Assembly: GCA_031772625.1 (NCBI GenBank) | Contig: CM062813.1 | Location: forward strand, 765,638,720 to 765,702,719 | Length of the DNA stretch: 64,000 nucleotides | Source: Pinus tabuliformis | Lineage: Eukaryota > Streptophyta > Pinopsida > Pinales > Pinaceae | Direction of reading: 5' to 3' | The notes under the pieces: model-generated | Seen by the model: the letters and a program-made list of their open reading frames with translations, nothing else | What the model was told of the DNA's origin: nothing | The model's database searches: none | Position numbers and translations under genes: made by a program | Part shown: one piece after another, positions 1 to 11,733 of the stretch | Layout: every line of letters starts with the position of its first letter | Numbering within the stretch: the first letter of the stretch is position 1

Positions 1-387
1 ACCATCCTAGGCATAGATATTGCTCAACAAAAAGTATATGAATATATTGATTCTCTTGAAAAGGAAATGCAAGAAGAATAGGTACAACAATGGCTTGTTT
101 ATTTCCATATTTTTAGTTCACCAACATCTCCTATTCACAATACATTTCCATCTCCTACACATAATTTTCCATTTGATGTTTTTGAAGAACAAGATACAAT
201 AGAAAATTTAAGACAAGGAATCAAAGAATTGGAGGTCTTAGAGAGACACATTAAAAATGAAAATGAAGTACTAAAAACACATAATCAAAAGATGTTAAAG
301 AGGATGCAACATTGGTATAAGAAGAATTTAAAACTCAAGGAAGCCAATCAAAAGATGCATTCCAGGATAAAAAAATCTAAATGCTAA
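1..387 (+). pseudogene. 3' coding end of an LTR retrotransposon polyprotein (lineage unknown)
   Basis: Frame 1 is open from the window edge except for one TAG at 79-81 and ends at TAA 385-387. The last 60 or so residues are rich in E, K, L and N with heptad-like spacing (for example LRQGIKELEVLERHI), which suggests a coiled coil. No protease, RT or integrase motif is visible, so the lineage cannot be named. A purine-rich tract (552-563) and an LTR (from 564) follow directly, which makes this the 3' coding end of a retrotransposon. The rest of the element lies to the left of the window. The protein role is unknown. The remnant call is fairly safe and any function would be a guess. Confidence 0.55.
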
Positions 388-551
388 AATCCTCTTGAAG
401 AAGACAAGATGGTCTATAGCTATGAAGAAGAAGGGGAACTTGGGGAAATAACTTGGATATCCTCATCCAAGCTACTAAAACTATAATTTTACAGGGAATG
501 AATCACACAATTTTGAAATTTTGCTTCTACATGATGACATACAAAATCCTC

Positions 552-563
552 GGCATGGGGGAA
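552..563 (+). other. Polypurine tract of the left-edge LTR retrotransposon
   Basis: The purine-rich stretch GGCATGGGGGAA abuts the TGTTG start of the LTR at 564. This is the expected position for the plus-strand DNA primer of an LTR retrotransposon. Confidence 0.6.
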
Positions 564-1346
564 TGTTGAGGTCCAAAAATAAGCTATTCTTTTTCATCTT
601 TCTATCCTTATTTTTGTCGATTTTATCTTTAGAAATTGTGCCATAACTATCATTTCACAATCTTATGTTAACATGCTTACCTAAGAACCCTATTTGATCT
701 ATAGAGGTTACAAGTTAATATATTCAAGGTAATAATGTCCATTCTTCTATTACTATGTATGTTTCTTTATAAGAACAACTCAAAATGACATAGCTATAGA
801 AACTTACACATTATGTAGTTGGTTTTACATTTTGTAGCCGAATCACAAGTTGTTATAGTTGCAGATGTGGCTTAGCATAATTAAAAAGCGAATGAAGTTG
901 AAAAAATCTAAGGGAAGCATCTCAACCTATAAAGGGCAACCAAAAGATCCCCATGTCATCACAATAGCTTAGTCAAACCTATAGTTAAACAGTGACAAAG
1001 CATGCAATTTAAAGCAAAGGTCTTCTGGCACAAATTGTGGATAAGGTCACAATAATCAAGTCGAAGGATTTACAAGAGAAATTAATGTGTATCATCATGA
1101 ACTTCTCATCCATGTATTGTTGATGTAGATCCACAAAATTAGAAGTGATTATGTTGTTCTAAAATTATGCAGTGATATTCTCAATTGTTATTGTCTTAGT
1201 TTCTATAAATACTCATGGCCTCCACGATGAGAAACGAGTATGCTATATGGAAACACTTTTTCACTAATATAAACTCTGGTTATTGGTGATTTATCCTCCT
1301 AAGTGATGTATTGTTCATGACCCAATTTGGAAGTTTACTTACAACA
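564..1346 (+). repeat. 3' LTR of the left-edge retrotransposon
   Basis: The segment starts TGTTGAGG right after a polypurine tract and ends TTACAACA, giving matching terminal inverted bases TGTTG/CAACA over about 783 bp. A TATA-like TATAAAT at 1204-1210 sits about 640 bp in, as expected for a U3/R boundary. The partner 5' LTR is outside the window, so a target duplication cannot be tested. The right edge was chosen from the inverted terminal bases and could shift. Confidence 0.55.
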
Positions 1347-3282
1347 TTTTAAATTTATATGTTTACCTTAGCACATGTGACCCAACCAGGAAGGGCCTCT
1401 TATGACGAGGACAAACACTGCCTTTATTTTCATGGTTTCATTTATGTTTATTATCAGTTGAGTTTCATTTAATTGCATAACAGAATAATATTTGATGACA
1501 ACTCATTATAGCAGTGTTAATTACAAATCATTATATCAGTTTATGCTTAATATAAATGATCACTTAGGCTTATGTTTCATTGCTCATAATATAGTTTTCT
1601 TACAATTCAACGTGGTTGATTATTTGAACTTTGAATTCAATTCTCAGCTTTTGATTTACCTGTGTCAATACAATGTAGGCTAATCATACATATCTTCCAA
1701 TTGAATGGAAATTTTTATTTGCAATCACAAAACTTAGCAATAAATTTATAAACTCTATATTTTACTAAGCTTGTAGTTGTTTAATAACAATTTTCTACAT
1801 GGTTATAAGGATCTATAAATATTTTAGAACCACGACTGTATTGAATTAGTTAGTTTGCCAGGTACTTTTCATAGATTAGAACTTTTCTTTCATGTTGAAT
1901 TCATCATATTAAGTTAGAATCTAGATCCTAGCATATACTATGCATTACACTTCACAATTTTACCAATTCAGATTGATGAATTAAATGTAACGTAATTCTA
2001 GTGCAATTGAATTGGCTGACATCATGCATGAATCACTTAGCCTAAGTAGTTAATTCCAAAAGTAAAATTTTAAAATATAATTAACCATTATAACTAACAC
2101 TAATGAGATACTAATAACTTATGAATGACTTCATGAAAAAATGATCATGGTAACAAATTCCTTTATGTGTAAATTTCAAAATTAAAATTTTTCATTACAC
2201 GTATAAGAGACAAGTCATAAATGGATTTCCTTTTAGACAAGAGATCAAATTTTGAGCAAGAGTAGTTTATGATCTCATGTATGGCATTGAGGTTGGATGC
2301 TACTTGAAAGCACATGACTCCGATAGAGGTAGAGTCAATGATGATCATAAGGGACATTAACTTTCTTACATATATTATATGAGTTGAAATTGCCTTTTTA
2401 GCCATGGAATGAGACTTAAAATTGCCGCTTGATTGAATAAGAGCTCATTTTTCTTTATTTAAAAAACAAGTTAATGAGCTAAGACCCATAGGCATCAAGC
2501 ATAAGTGAAATAGTATCTCTTTACATAGCACTAAAGGGTCATTTTAAGTGACATGGCTTTCCTTTAATAATGGTGATGAGTTTTAACTTGTATTTTTTAG
2601 CACCTAGGGATTATTTTTCTCAATGTCATGTTAACAAGTGAGTTACAATAAATTTTAACACCTTCTAACAAATAAGTCATATATAAATTACTATTTAAAT
2701 ACTTGATTTAAAAAATAACACTTCAAAATATATTTGATCATTTAAAAAATTGATATTTCAAAATAAACTTAATCATTAAAAAATGAAAGCATTTATCAGA
2801 AAATGGTCATCCATGGTTAACTTAATCAAAGTCATTGTCATTTTGTAAGCTAGCTAGAAATTTCTATTATACTGGAAAGAACAAAATTACATGTCCTAGT
2901 TCTATTGTTGTTCCACTAAGGAAGTCAGACCACTAGCATAAAAAATACCTTTTATCCATATATGATGTGGCATATTATTTAGTAGAAAATGATACAAAAT
3001 GAAATTTACCAAGAAACTATGTTTATTATTGATATAATCTAGTAAGTTTATTGTTCCTGTGATACATAACAAAAAAAATTGTGAATCTAATCATGTTGAG
3101 CGTCATTCAGATAAAGTGTTGACTATTGCACTTGAGGATTTTCTAGGAAGCTGCTAAGATTCTACAAACTCAGAGCCATAGGCTTTGTGATATCCACTGG
3201 ATTGATATATTATGTAATTAATTGTGCCTATGTGTGTGTTTCTTTTTAAATGTCTAAATCTGAAAGATAATTTAAGGATTTA
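1347..3282. other. AT-rich spacer without recognisable gene
   Basis: About 1.9 kb of AT-rich DNA. The short ORFs here (for example reverse strand 2163-2405) have no recognisable motif and no supporting context. I saw no LTR pair, RT motif or RNA gene. Confidence 0.5.
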
Positions 3283-3308
3283 ATTATCAATAATTTATTA
3301 TTGATAAT
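3283..3308. repeat. Perfect hairpin, 10-bp arms and 6-nt loop
   Basis: ATTATCAATA pairs with TATTGATAAT across ATTTAT. It is AT-only apart from one C and one G, so it may be chance in AT-rich DNA. Confidence 0.5.
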
Positions 3309-3550
3309 AACTTATTATAAATATGTATTATGATGTTTTGTTTTTATAAATAAAGAAATTTGGAAAATTAGTTTTTGAGTACATGTGGCTAAAAGAGATG
3401 AGGCTACAAAATTATTGTTGAATATTTATTACCCATCAATAAGTCTTAGGCATCTAATCTGGATGATTAGATTTATTGAGAAATTATGAAATTGGCCAAT
3501 TAATTGTTTCCCTAAAAGACAAGAGGTTGTCTTTGGGAGTGGGAAATAAA

Positions 3551-3609
3551 AGCTCATTAATGAGCTAGTAACTACCTGCCACCTATTGGTGAGGTGGAGG
3601 TAGTTACTA
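3551..3609. repeat. 16-bp palindrome joined to a 19-bp-arm hairpin
   Basis: AGCTCATTAATGAGCT (3551-3566) is a perfect palindrome. Its last base starts a second inverted repeat whose arms, 3566-3584 and 3592-3609, match except for one extra G in the left arm. The arms are mixed-base, so chance is less likely than for nearby AT-only hairpins. No TIR or target duplication was found. Confidence 0.6.
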
Positions 3610-4221
3610 ACCACCAAAAGAGTGGTAGATGGGTAATTGTTAAAAAACTTTTTGTTTGTTTTCTTTTGTCTCATTCTAAGACGAGAGGAGAGATTGAAGA
3701 GAAGCAAGTGTGAAGAGGCAAGAAGAAAATTGCAAACCTATTATGCTCGGGGGGAAACTGATTAGTTGCAGTATCAAGGTTAGGAGAAGCTAAGTAATCC
3801 ACTACTAATTTTCCATATATTTTATCTAAGTCAGTACCTTGGACTTTTATCTGTGTGTGTACATTTAATGTTATTGGAAGAATTGTTTTAATCTCTTTTC
3901 TTTTTACTGTAAATTTTGAAAGGAAAAACTGAATCATGAATATTTGAAATATTAGAAGGAAAATAATATTTTTGTTACTTTTATATTTAGAGTAGGTAGA
4001 AGTAAAGAGCAAATATATTGTTTTTACAATTACAATAGGTTGTAGAAACACTAATTATAGGTATATGAGAGAGTAAACAAAGGTAAATATGGTTATATAC
4101 ATAAAGACTTATGTTGTTCTTTAAAGTTTGAAGATATTGAATATGGTTGGATACATAAACAAAATTCCTGAGCTTACTTGCATTTGAAGCAACACATGCA
4201 TGTAAGAACATAAATAAATGG

Positions 4222-4223
<2 letters not shown>

Positions 4224-4258
<35 letters not shown>
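4224..4258. repeat. (TA)n microsatellite
   Basis: About 17 uninterrupted AT/TA dinucleotides. They create a spurious reverse-strand ORF full of alternating Ile and Tyr. Confidence 0.95.
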
Positions 4259-4261
<3 letters not shown>

Positions 4262-4979
4262 CATTTTCCTCTAAACATAAGGTGTAAAAGTAATCAGTGA
4301 TACAATTCAAGTGAAATTGAAAATTTAATACTCAAAAGATTCTTTAAAATAAGATAATTGGAACCTAATAAAAAAATATTGTATTCAAAATAAAACAAAA
4401 ATATTTAAATTATTTTAGAGGAGTATAGAGTCAAAAGACTCATAGATTGTGTAAAAATAATATGTCAAGAGTTGGAGATAACCCTTAGGAAGATGAAGTA
4501 TGAATAGTAGAGGAACTATTTAATAATACATAATATATATGGAAACATTATTTTTTCCAAATAGACTATTATTACAATAGAGGCTTGAAGCCTTAGAAAA
4601 AATTACTTCCAATTTTAAGAAGAAACTATGAACTTTAAAGAAACATAATGAAGTATCAATTCAATAAACATTTTCAGAATCAAATGGTCTGGAAACTTGA
4701 CTTCGAGCACAATAACCACTCCCAGGAAGAACATGAAACTAATAGTTGGAGACCTCCGACTTGGTTAAAAAGTTGAATGAGTTGAGATAGAGTCATGTCA
4801 AACTTGGAAACATCAGAAAACACAATTTTCCAAAGGTGGAATCATTACCTAAATAAGCATTGATTCGTAAACTGTCCCGGATATTCCACTAGATAATGCA
4901 TCACAACAGATATGATAATATTATATTAAAAATTTGAGATTCTACACTATTACAGTTTTAGTAAGTTTTAAGCTCTGTA
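4259..4979. other. AT-rich spacer
   Basis: No ORF with recognisable motifs, no LTR ends and no RNA gene. I see nothing to annotate. Confidence 0.5.
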
Positions 4980-5467
4980 GATTTAACAGTAATTAGTGCA
5001 TGCATGCAAATAGAAATTATGTAGAAAAATAGAGAACGACAAAATAAGTGCACACACATATAAGACACAAAATATGCTATAGGAAACCCTTTCGAGAGAA
5101 AAACCAACTGGAAGGTGACGCCGCTTCACTCTCTTTCTTTGTTTGGAATTATGGCTGCAGGTACAAAGAAGTAAGGTTTGTGGCCCATGGGTTGCTACAG
5201 TGCACAAATCCTCCCTGTTTTCTCTAACTCCTATCCCTCTTAGCTATCTTTTCTCAGCTATGGAACAAAAGGCACTTGAAAGAATAGAATGTCTCTTCCT
5301 TGTAGTGGCCTGGTTATAACACAACCTGATAGCCTACTAGTGGTTAAGTTTGACTATATCAACTCTAAACTAGTGTTACAATATAGACTCGTCTAGATTC
5401 TTTTACATCACAAACATGTGGAAAGCCCCTTTTCCATGAATAATGGGGGTTGCCGCAACATCCTCCC
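4980..5467 (-). repeat. Candidate reverse-strand LTR with adjacent polypurine tract
   Basis: Read on the reverse strand, GGGAGGA (forward 5461-5467) is followed by TGTTGCGGCAACCCCC beginning at 5460. That is the usual arrangement of polypurine tract and LTR start in plant LTR retrotransposons. The rest of the presumed LTR runs leftward, but no convincing TG...CA partner edge was found, so the left coordinate is arbitrary. There is no second copy and no recognisable coding region to its right. It could be a solo or truncated LTR, or a chance match. Confidence 0.35.
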
Positions 5468-5885
5468 GAATTATAGGTGTGAAAACGGGAAGGTCAACTT
5501 TTGAGTGGAATAACTTTTGCATACAAACTTCTATTGACGTGCCTCTTACACAGTTGGAAATATCTATGTGTGTAGAACAACATAAAAAGGTATCACATTA
5601 AAGCAAAAAATTTCTATCCCCAAAAAATGTTATTTGATGCCTCAAAACACTCCCAGAAGCTTTAGGTCCTGTTTCACCAAACTGGGCCCTACCAGTAAAA
5701 ATGGTCCCATGAGTTGGTTCCTCCACTTTTCCACTTTGAATGCATCAAGATTGATGGAAAATAATATAATGATCAAATCTAGATCAATAATACACATAAA
5801 AAATAATTATTATTAGGCCAAGAAGTGCAAAGAAAATTTAATACCAATGAAATAAATAGGAAGAGGGTTTATGCAAATAACCTGG

Positions 5886-6135
5886 AAGTAATTATAGAAA
5901 TTTTAATTTGTTCCTTCTACCTATATAGGAGTAAAATAAATTTAGTCATTGCGTACAGAAGGAAGATTATTTTTCTAAAGAATAAGAGAAGAGTACATGA
6001 AATAACAAAAAAGTAATTATAGAAATTTTAATTTGTTCCTTCTACCTATATAGGAGTAAAATAAATTTAGTCATTGCGTACAGAAGGAAGATTATTTTTC
6101 TAAAGAATAAGAGAAGAGTACATGAAATAACAAAA
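5886..6135. repeat. Perfect 125-bp tandem duplication
   Basis: The 125-bp block 5886-6010 is repeated at 6011-6135 with no difference that I could find. Such identity in non-coding AT-rich DNA implies a recent event or an assembly artefact. The short ORF 5825-6016 runs into the copy and is not a gene. Confidence 0.9.
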
Positions 6136-7445
6136 TTAAACCCAGATATTATGAAGCGAGTAATATTGTAAATTCAGTGGTTACAGGCCTATAAATTTTA
6201 TGATGATAAATAATTAAATTCCAAAGAGACAATGGTTTAATTCTGTAAATTATGGTGAATGGAAATGCAAGCAAATAAATAAGTTTATACTAAAAATAGA
6301 ACAAAATAAGTATGCTTTTTGTTACCCAAATCCATTATATCAATGTTAGGGTCAGGATGGTATAAACCTTAATTAATAATATCAAAATTATAATTATTGT
6401 ATCATTACGAAAAACATTACAAAAGGTTTCTTCATGCAACTATATTCAGTTATGAATAATTTAGTCGAAACCTGCTATTGTTACCTAATATCTAGGGTCT
6501 GAGAAACCCTAGTAAAACAAAAAAGATACAAAAGAACATCTTTCATAAACGAAAATAAAATGAAACCCTAGACAGGTCATAGAGAAAACGAGAAATAACA
6601 ATGAAAATATACAAAAAAAAAAAAGGGTTATTAAATTTTTTACAAATACAAATGCAGGGTTATAGAGTTCCTAGAAATTAAGTCGTAGAACAAACAAAAG
6701 AAAATAAGAAATAAGGGTTCCAGTACCCTCTTAGTTTCACTTCTCCCAACAAAGAAAATAATCCTACTCTAAAAAGAGAGAACATTGAACCAATTTTGAA
6801 CCACCATTAACTAAAAACTAAGAACCTAGAACATAAAACTTATATAAGAAATCAACTAATGCGATAATGATTCAAAGTTAAGCTTTTTACCTAGGGTTGT
6901 TGGTGTACAAGAAGAAAAGAGCCGTTTAGTATAACAAGGGTTAAACATTGGTGTAACCCTGTAGCTGATGGCCAATTGTACTAAAATGAAATGTTATCAA
7001 AGGAACACTGGAATAGCTGCAGACAGAACCCTAAGGAGAAAACAATATATCAAAATTAGACTGAAACAATGTGTATCTATATATATATATATATATATAT
7101 ATATGAATATATATGAATATCACAAGTAAGACTGAGTTTATATTAGATCATAAAAATAAAAAATAAAAAACATACATCATTTTCAGTGATTGGCCTTACT
7201 AAAAGCTAGACCATTTGCAGAAATTCTCATCTTTTGATGATCTATGATGTCTAAAGTTTAAGAACCTACTAGAATGAATACTAAACACAGATACAAAAGT
7301 TAGGGCAAAACAATCCATGGGGGAGCTTCCCAAGGAGCATATATGAAACTTATATTCAGGGTGGGTAGTAGCCAAACCCTATACCCCCAGGGCAGAGATA
7401 ACAAAAAGACAAAAATTCAAGATCATTTGAATTAACTGAGAGGGA
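6136..7445. other. AT-rich spacer with a (TA)n tract
   Basis: No ORF above background and no element ends recognised. A (TA)13 tract lies at 7079-7104. Several AAACCCTAG-like runs occur near 6500-6570 but are not arranged as a telomeric array. Confidence 0.5.
7079..7104. repeat. (TA)n microsatellite
   Basis: About 13 uninterrupted TA units. Confidence 0.95.
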
Positions 7446-8052
7446 CTAGTCTTCTCCAATGATCACGGGTTTGGATGGTGACCTGCTCACCTGAACATCG
7501 TCCTGCTTCAAGTTGTCAGAGTTGGAGAGAGAGTTAGCATCCTCCCCATGCTTGTTTCTAGCGTTGCATCTAAGCTGATCATAATGAGAAAAACCTTTGG
7601 TGATGAATTTCATATGGTGCACCGACTCCACATAGATAATGAACTTCGCGTCTAGGGGGTCCAGTTTTTCCTCCAAAGCTTTCCTCGCCTGATTTTTTTT
7701 TTTGCATTTCCAGATCCATGAGATTTTTCATACTCCAGGTGAGCTCAATTGTTCGACTATATAGATTTTTCATAATCTCTTATAAGGCCTGGGTTCATAA
7801 TACAATTGAATTCCTCATACATAGCCTTAGTTTGGTGCTTCTCATAATTTCTACCACTCTCTCCTCAAAATGATTGATGTTTGCTTTTACCTCAAGCGAG
7901 ATAATGTTATGGAAGTTGAGGGTTGCTTGATGGGCCGCAATCTCAACCCTAGTTTTGGGATGCATTCCTTCCTACCTCTAATAGTTTATGTTGTGTCCTC
8001 TTGGTTTGCGGCTTGAGAAGGAAGCCCTAGTAGAATGGAGGGTCCTAGCCAT
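7446..8052 (-). pseudogene. Broken reverse-strand ORF of unknown function (about 200 codons)
   Basis: From an ATG at 8052 one reverse frame runs to about 7700. It begins MARTLHSTRASFSSRKPRG and is basic and Ser/Arg-rich, with in-frame stops near 7980, 7975, 7800 and 7785. At an A10 run (forward T run near 7697-7706) the reading moves to another frame, which continues ALEEKLDPLDAKF and so on to a stop at 7446, ending in an acidic, Ser-rich tail. The middle is rich in charged residues and may be helical. I recognise no family. It lies just 3' of the LINE ORF2 on the same strand and has its own TATA-like site and pyrimidine-rich leader upstream. It could be another transposon's ORF or a decayed host gene. 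Confidence 0.4.
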
Positions 8053-8225
8053 TTGGGGTCTACAAGGGAAATGGATACAAAGAGAGATAGAGGGTTAGAG
8101 GGGAGGAGTTTTAGAAGAGATGGGCAAGGGGAGATCAACATAAAACTAGGCTAGGAAAGAGAAGACAAAGGTTAGAGATAAGGGAAAAAAAGTGCCCGAA
8201 CAGGGAAAAGAGTCGAGCTTCAAAG

Positions 8226-8233
8226 TATTTATA
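8226..8233 (-). promoter_or_regulatory. TATA-like box upstream of the 7446-8052 ORF
   Basis: TATAAATA on the reverse strand lies about 175 nt upstream of the ATG at 8052. A C/T-rich leader (many CTCT and TTCC blocks, forward 8060-8200) lies between, which is the usual look of a plant core promoter and leader. This is sequence appearance only. Confidence 0.4.
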
Positions 8234-8493
8234 AGGCTGAGAATAATTATGGAAACTTCAATGCATTAATTCATTGCTTGTATGACAATATATACTTCAT
8301 AATTTTGTTGATTCAATTTTTTGATGGGTGGATGAGGTGGGTGACGGCTCCAATCCTCCATATTATCAAAGTTTGAGGGCTCATTAAAAGCTTCAAGATG
8401 CGAGGTGCATGTGAGGGATTTCATAGCACCTTCTCCTTAATTCACTTACTTTTCCATCATGAAGTGGGTTGTTGGATGGAGTGATTGGTCGCT

Positions 8494-10209
8494 CTAGGAA
8501 CCATTACTATCTCTGTCCTTTCGACTGAGATCTTCACAGTCCTGACACAACTTGCCATCAAGAATAATTTTCCATGCATGGGAGCTCAACATTTCAATGT
8601 CGTCTATCCCCTCATTTGCAAGTCTATCAACCAAGGAATTCACCTTTCTTTTGACAACTTTGAAGTGGACCTCGCCAATATTTTTTATGTGGTCACGAAT
8701 ATGTTGAAGAGCCTTGGAAAGCCACTAGTTAGTTATCACTTTGCTTATTGTGGTGCCATTCTGTAATTTTTGGGCGACGAGGGTGACCACTGCGAAATCA
8801 CCTTCGACAACCAACAAAAGAGAACAATGAGACTTGGCAATATTGAGTCCATGTTCCAGAGCCTACGACTCAGCCGCATTATTAGTGTTGATTCCTAATT
8901 TTCCATAACATATACAAATAATTTCACCAATATGGTTCCTAAAGACTCCTCCAAAGCCCGCATATCCTAGATTTCCCTAGGAGGCCCCGTCATAATTTAT
9001 TTTATAGACATTGATGCTGGGAGGAGACCATAGCTAAGGGGTATCAAGGTTAACAGAGTGTTTTTTTTTACAGTGGAAGGAATGTGTTCCAGACCAATAA
9101 GCTGAAGGATGCGAATGTTTGAAGGTCGAGGGGACCTTGTTGTGGAGGGAGTTTGGAAACTGAAACCAAATCCTAGGTAATCTTCTTCACCTTGTTAGGT
9201 AGAACGTCCCCTGTGACCTGCAAGTTTTTAAATATTTTGGCATTTTGTTCTTTCCATAGGACCTAACAAATAGCCCTCATAAAAAAATATCAATCTTTAT
9301 TGATGATGGGATGAGTGGAGATTTGTGGTCTCTAGGTGTCTAGGGTGCTTTGAATTCATGCCCTATTCCTATATGAGGTTTTGAAAACCTCCGTCCCCCA
9401 GTCCCAGATTGTGGAAGCAGTGGCACAATTGTTCAAAAGGTGGTTTATTGTTTCCTCCTAGCTCTTAGATAAGTTACACCTAGAAGGGCATGATAAACCA
9501 TTGTTTATGAGATTATCCCAGGTGATGATTTGGCCATGGAGGAAAAGCCACAAGAAGAGTGTGATATTTGGCCATTGATTTTTTAACTAGAGACAAGTCC
9601 AACGAGGATGCCATTCTAATTAACTATGGTTGGCTAGATAACTATAAGTTACCTTAAGGATAAAGACTCCTCCTGAGTTCCTACCCCATCTTAATTTGTC
9701 TTCGTCGTGATCTAGGGGGATTTGGTGATCTTGGAGGTGCTTCCAGAAAGCCTCCCAGTTAAAGTTTCTTGGGAGAGGTTGCCATTCCTGCTCATGATCT
9801 CCATTTAATTCCTTGAGGGGTGTGTTTCTAGTAATGGGACACTAATGTTTTACCCTTGCCCTACATTAGCTCCTATAGGGGAACAAATACCTCTTCATTC
9901 AGTTTTGGGAGTTGTTTCCAAGCATCCTCCCAGAAAAGAGAACTTTTTCCATTACAAACCTCCTAGAAATGTTTTGAGATCCATTAACTTTTCATTCCAT
10001 ATTATTAGTTTCCCTCTTGTTGTGCCTTTGACAGCGTTTGCAATAATGTTGTAAACCTTCCAACATTTATTTTGAAGGGACAGGATTGCCTTTAAACCTA
10101 CCTTTGTTTTGAACATTATTTTTGGTTTTTTTGCCATGATCTTCTGCTTGAGAAGCCTTCTTTTAGCGGGTCCATTCATACCTCAAATATTACATGAGAT
10201 CAACTTCAT
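8494..10209 (-). pseudogene. LINE (L1-type) ORF2 remnant: endonuclease start, zinc-finger/RNase H end, RT deleted
   Basis: ORF2 of L1-type LINEs encodes endonuclease, RT and, in many plant copies, a C-terminal RNase H. An ATG at 10209 starts MKLISCNI, then a stop where Arg is expected (CGA to TGA), then GMNGPAKRRLLKQKI, the typical start of the endonuclease. After about 350 bp the frame is lost near 9850. From about 9780 the RT-associated zinc-binding region appears (GLSCPSRCNLS...HLLNNC, near 9400-9580). Next comes an RNase H domain (INYDGAS about 8990, NAAES about 8880, EGDFAVV about 8800), ending at TAG 8494-8496. The 1.5-2 kb that should encode the polymerase is absent, so the element cannot prime its own copying. 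Confidence 0.75.
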
Positions 10210-10251
10210 TAGGAAGGTTTTTGAGTTAATATTAGGGCCCTTACCTTTCCT

Positions 10252-11733
10252 TCATTGATCAACCTTGCTCCAAGCTCCTACAAGATTTGACAGGTGGGTT
10301 TCCCGCCTTGCTTTCTTCCTGCTCCTTTGGGATTGTATTAATTTGATGGGACGTTGGATTTGATTATCTGTATTGCCTTTTGGTTGTTGCTTGCTTAATA
10401 TCCTCTTGATAAAGGTATACTTCCTATATCTTTTGAAGGTACTCCTCCAGGATGGCTTGCAGTCCTCTCTTTTCCCAAATTTCAACAACTTTGTTGAGGT
10501 CTATGTCGCCAACACTTCTTCAATCACCTCTTCCTCTGTGAGATCATTGTTGCTTTCTTGCTCCATTTTGATGTCTTCGGTTCCTTGACTTATTTCACTT
10601 GGGATGGATATGGGGGTTGTTTCTTTTTACTAATTTGTTTGAGGGAGGGGTATTTTCCCGCTTGTGCCTCTTTTTGTTTCATTGTCTTCCTTATATTGAT
10701 CCTTTTGATCTTCGCCCAGTATTTTGAACTTGTTCTTGTTGACTTGTCTCGATGAAGCTTGTTTACCTTCGGGCTTTTGGTTGTTCTTACTCCAATAGGC
10801 CAACCTTGTGAAGCCCTGCTTGTACACCTTCTTCTAATCGAGAGAGTCGGTTGCCTGTGAGGCATTCTGTGTATAGTCATGGAAAATATGCCCATGATCA
10901 TGGAATTTGTAGCATCTGAAAGGAATGTGTTCATATTTTATGCTCTGGAGCCATAATTCACCCCTAAACATAATTTTTATGACCTCTGGGAGAGCCCCAA
11001 AGATGTCCATGCAGACACATATGTGTGCATAGGAAACATAGTTCCTTTCTCGGGTTTCTTCTGATATCTTGATGTATTCTCCTAGGTTGTCTCCAAACCC
11101 TTTGAGGACAGAGTTAGACCAGTAGTCAGTGGGAAAGGAGTGGAGTCGAATCTAGACCGGAACTACTTTTATGTCCTCCTCCGGGGTGAAATTTTCTTTG
11201 CAATATCGCATATATAATCCAGTCGAGGTGAGGAAGTAGGGTCCTTCTTTAAAGATGCAGTCTTTGTCTTCCAGTAGATCAAATATTACTATAAATAAGC
11301 CCTTGGAGCCAAGTTGAAGCTTGATTCCTCCCTTCGGGCGCCATTTCTCTTGTATCCACCAATTTAGAGCTTTCTCCATGCTCCAAAAGCCCATGAATTT
11401 GCAAATGACCACATGTTCCTACATGTATTCCCTGTAAGTCACTACATCCAGGTCTTATATATCCAGGGTCGATATTTTTTTGCTCTTTGGTTTGCAGGGA
11501 TTGGCCATTTGTGGCAGAGCCAAGGGATTTCCACTGGAGCCTGCAAAGATGTTGATTAGCTAATGGTTTTCCCCATTTACTGCCCCTCATTCTGCTAAGT
11601 GATTGGATGGAGGATTATTGAATGCGTTGAAGTTGGCGAGCTTGGTGAAGAAGGATTCTTGTTGCTCCTTCCCCTTGCCGGAAACTATTGCGCTAAAGGA
11701 GGGGGCACCATAACCCCATCCTGACACTACCAT
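10252..11733 (-). pseudogene. LINE ORF1 remnant (DUF4283-like, zinc knuckle)
   Basis: Plant LINE ORF1 proteins bind RNA and often carry a DUF4283 domain plus a CCHC knuckle. The start is ATG 11733, giving MVVSGWGYGAPSFSAIV. Frameshifted but readable segments follow. The first is a DUF4283-like block (KFMGFWSMEKALNWWIQEKW, IVIFDLLEDKD, GPYFLTSTGLYMR; 11152-11412). A knuckle-like CYKFHDHGHIFHDC lies near 10880-10930, and a Lys/Arg-rich tail follows to the stop at 10252. ORF2 begins 43 nt further on the same strand, the normal order. Several stops and frameshifts make it non-functional. The family call is good and the exact start moderately so. Confidence 0.7.

Noticed and set aside
2163-2405. 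Reverse ORF of 80 codons starting MAKKAISTH
   Set aside because: No motif, no promoter or element context, and such lengths are expected by chance in this DNA.
3671-4310. Overlapping reverse ORFs of 126 and 107 codons
   Set aside because: Low-complexity composition, one runs through a (TA)n tract, no recognisable domain.
6480-6600. Several AAACCCTAG-like strings, considered as interstitial telomere repeat
   Set aside because: Scattered single occurrences, not tandem.
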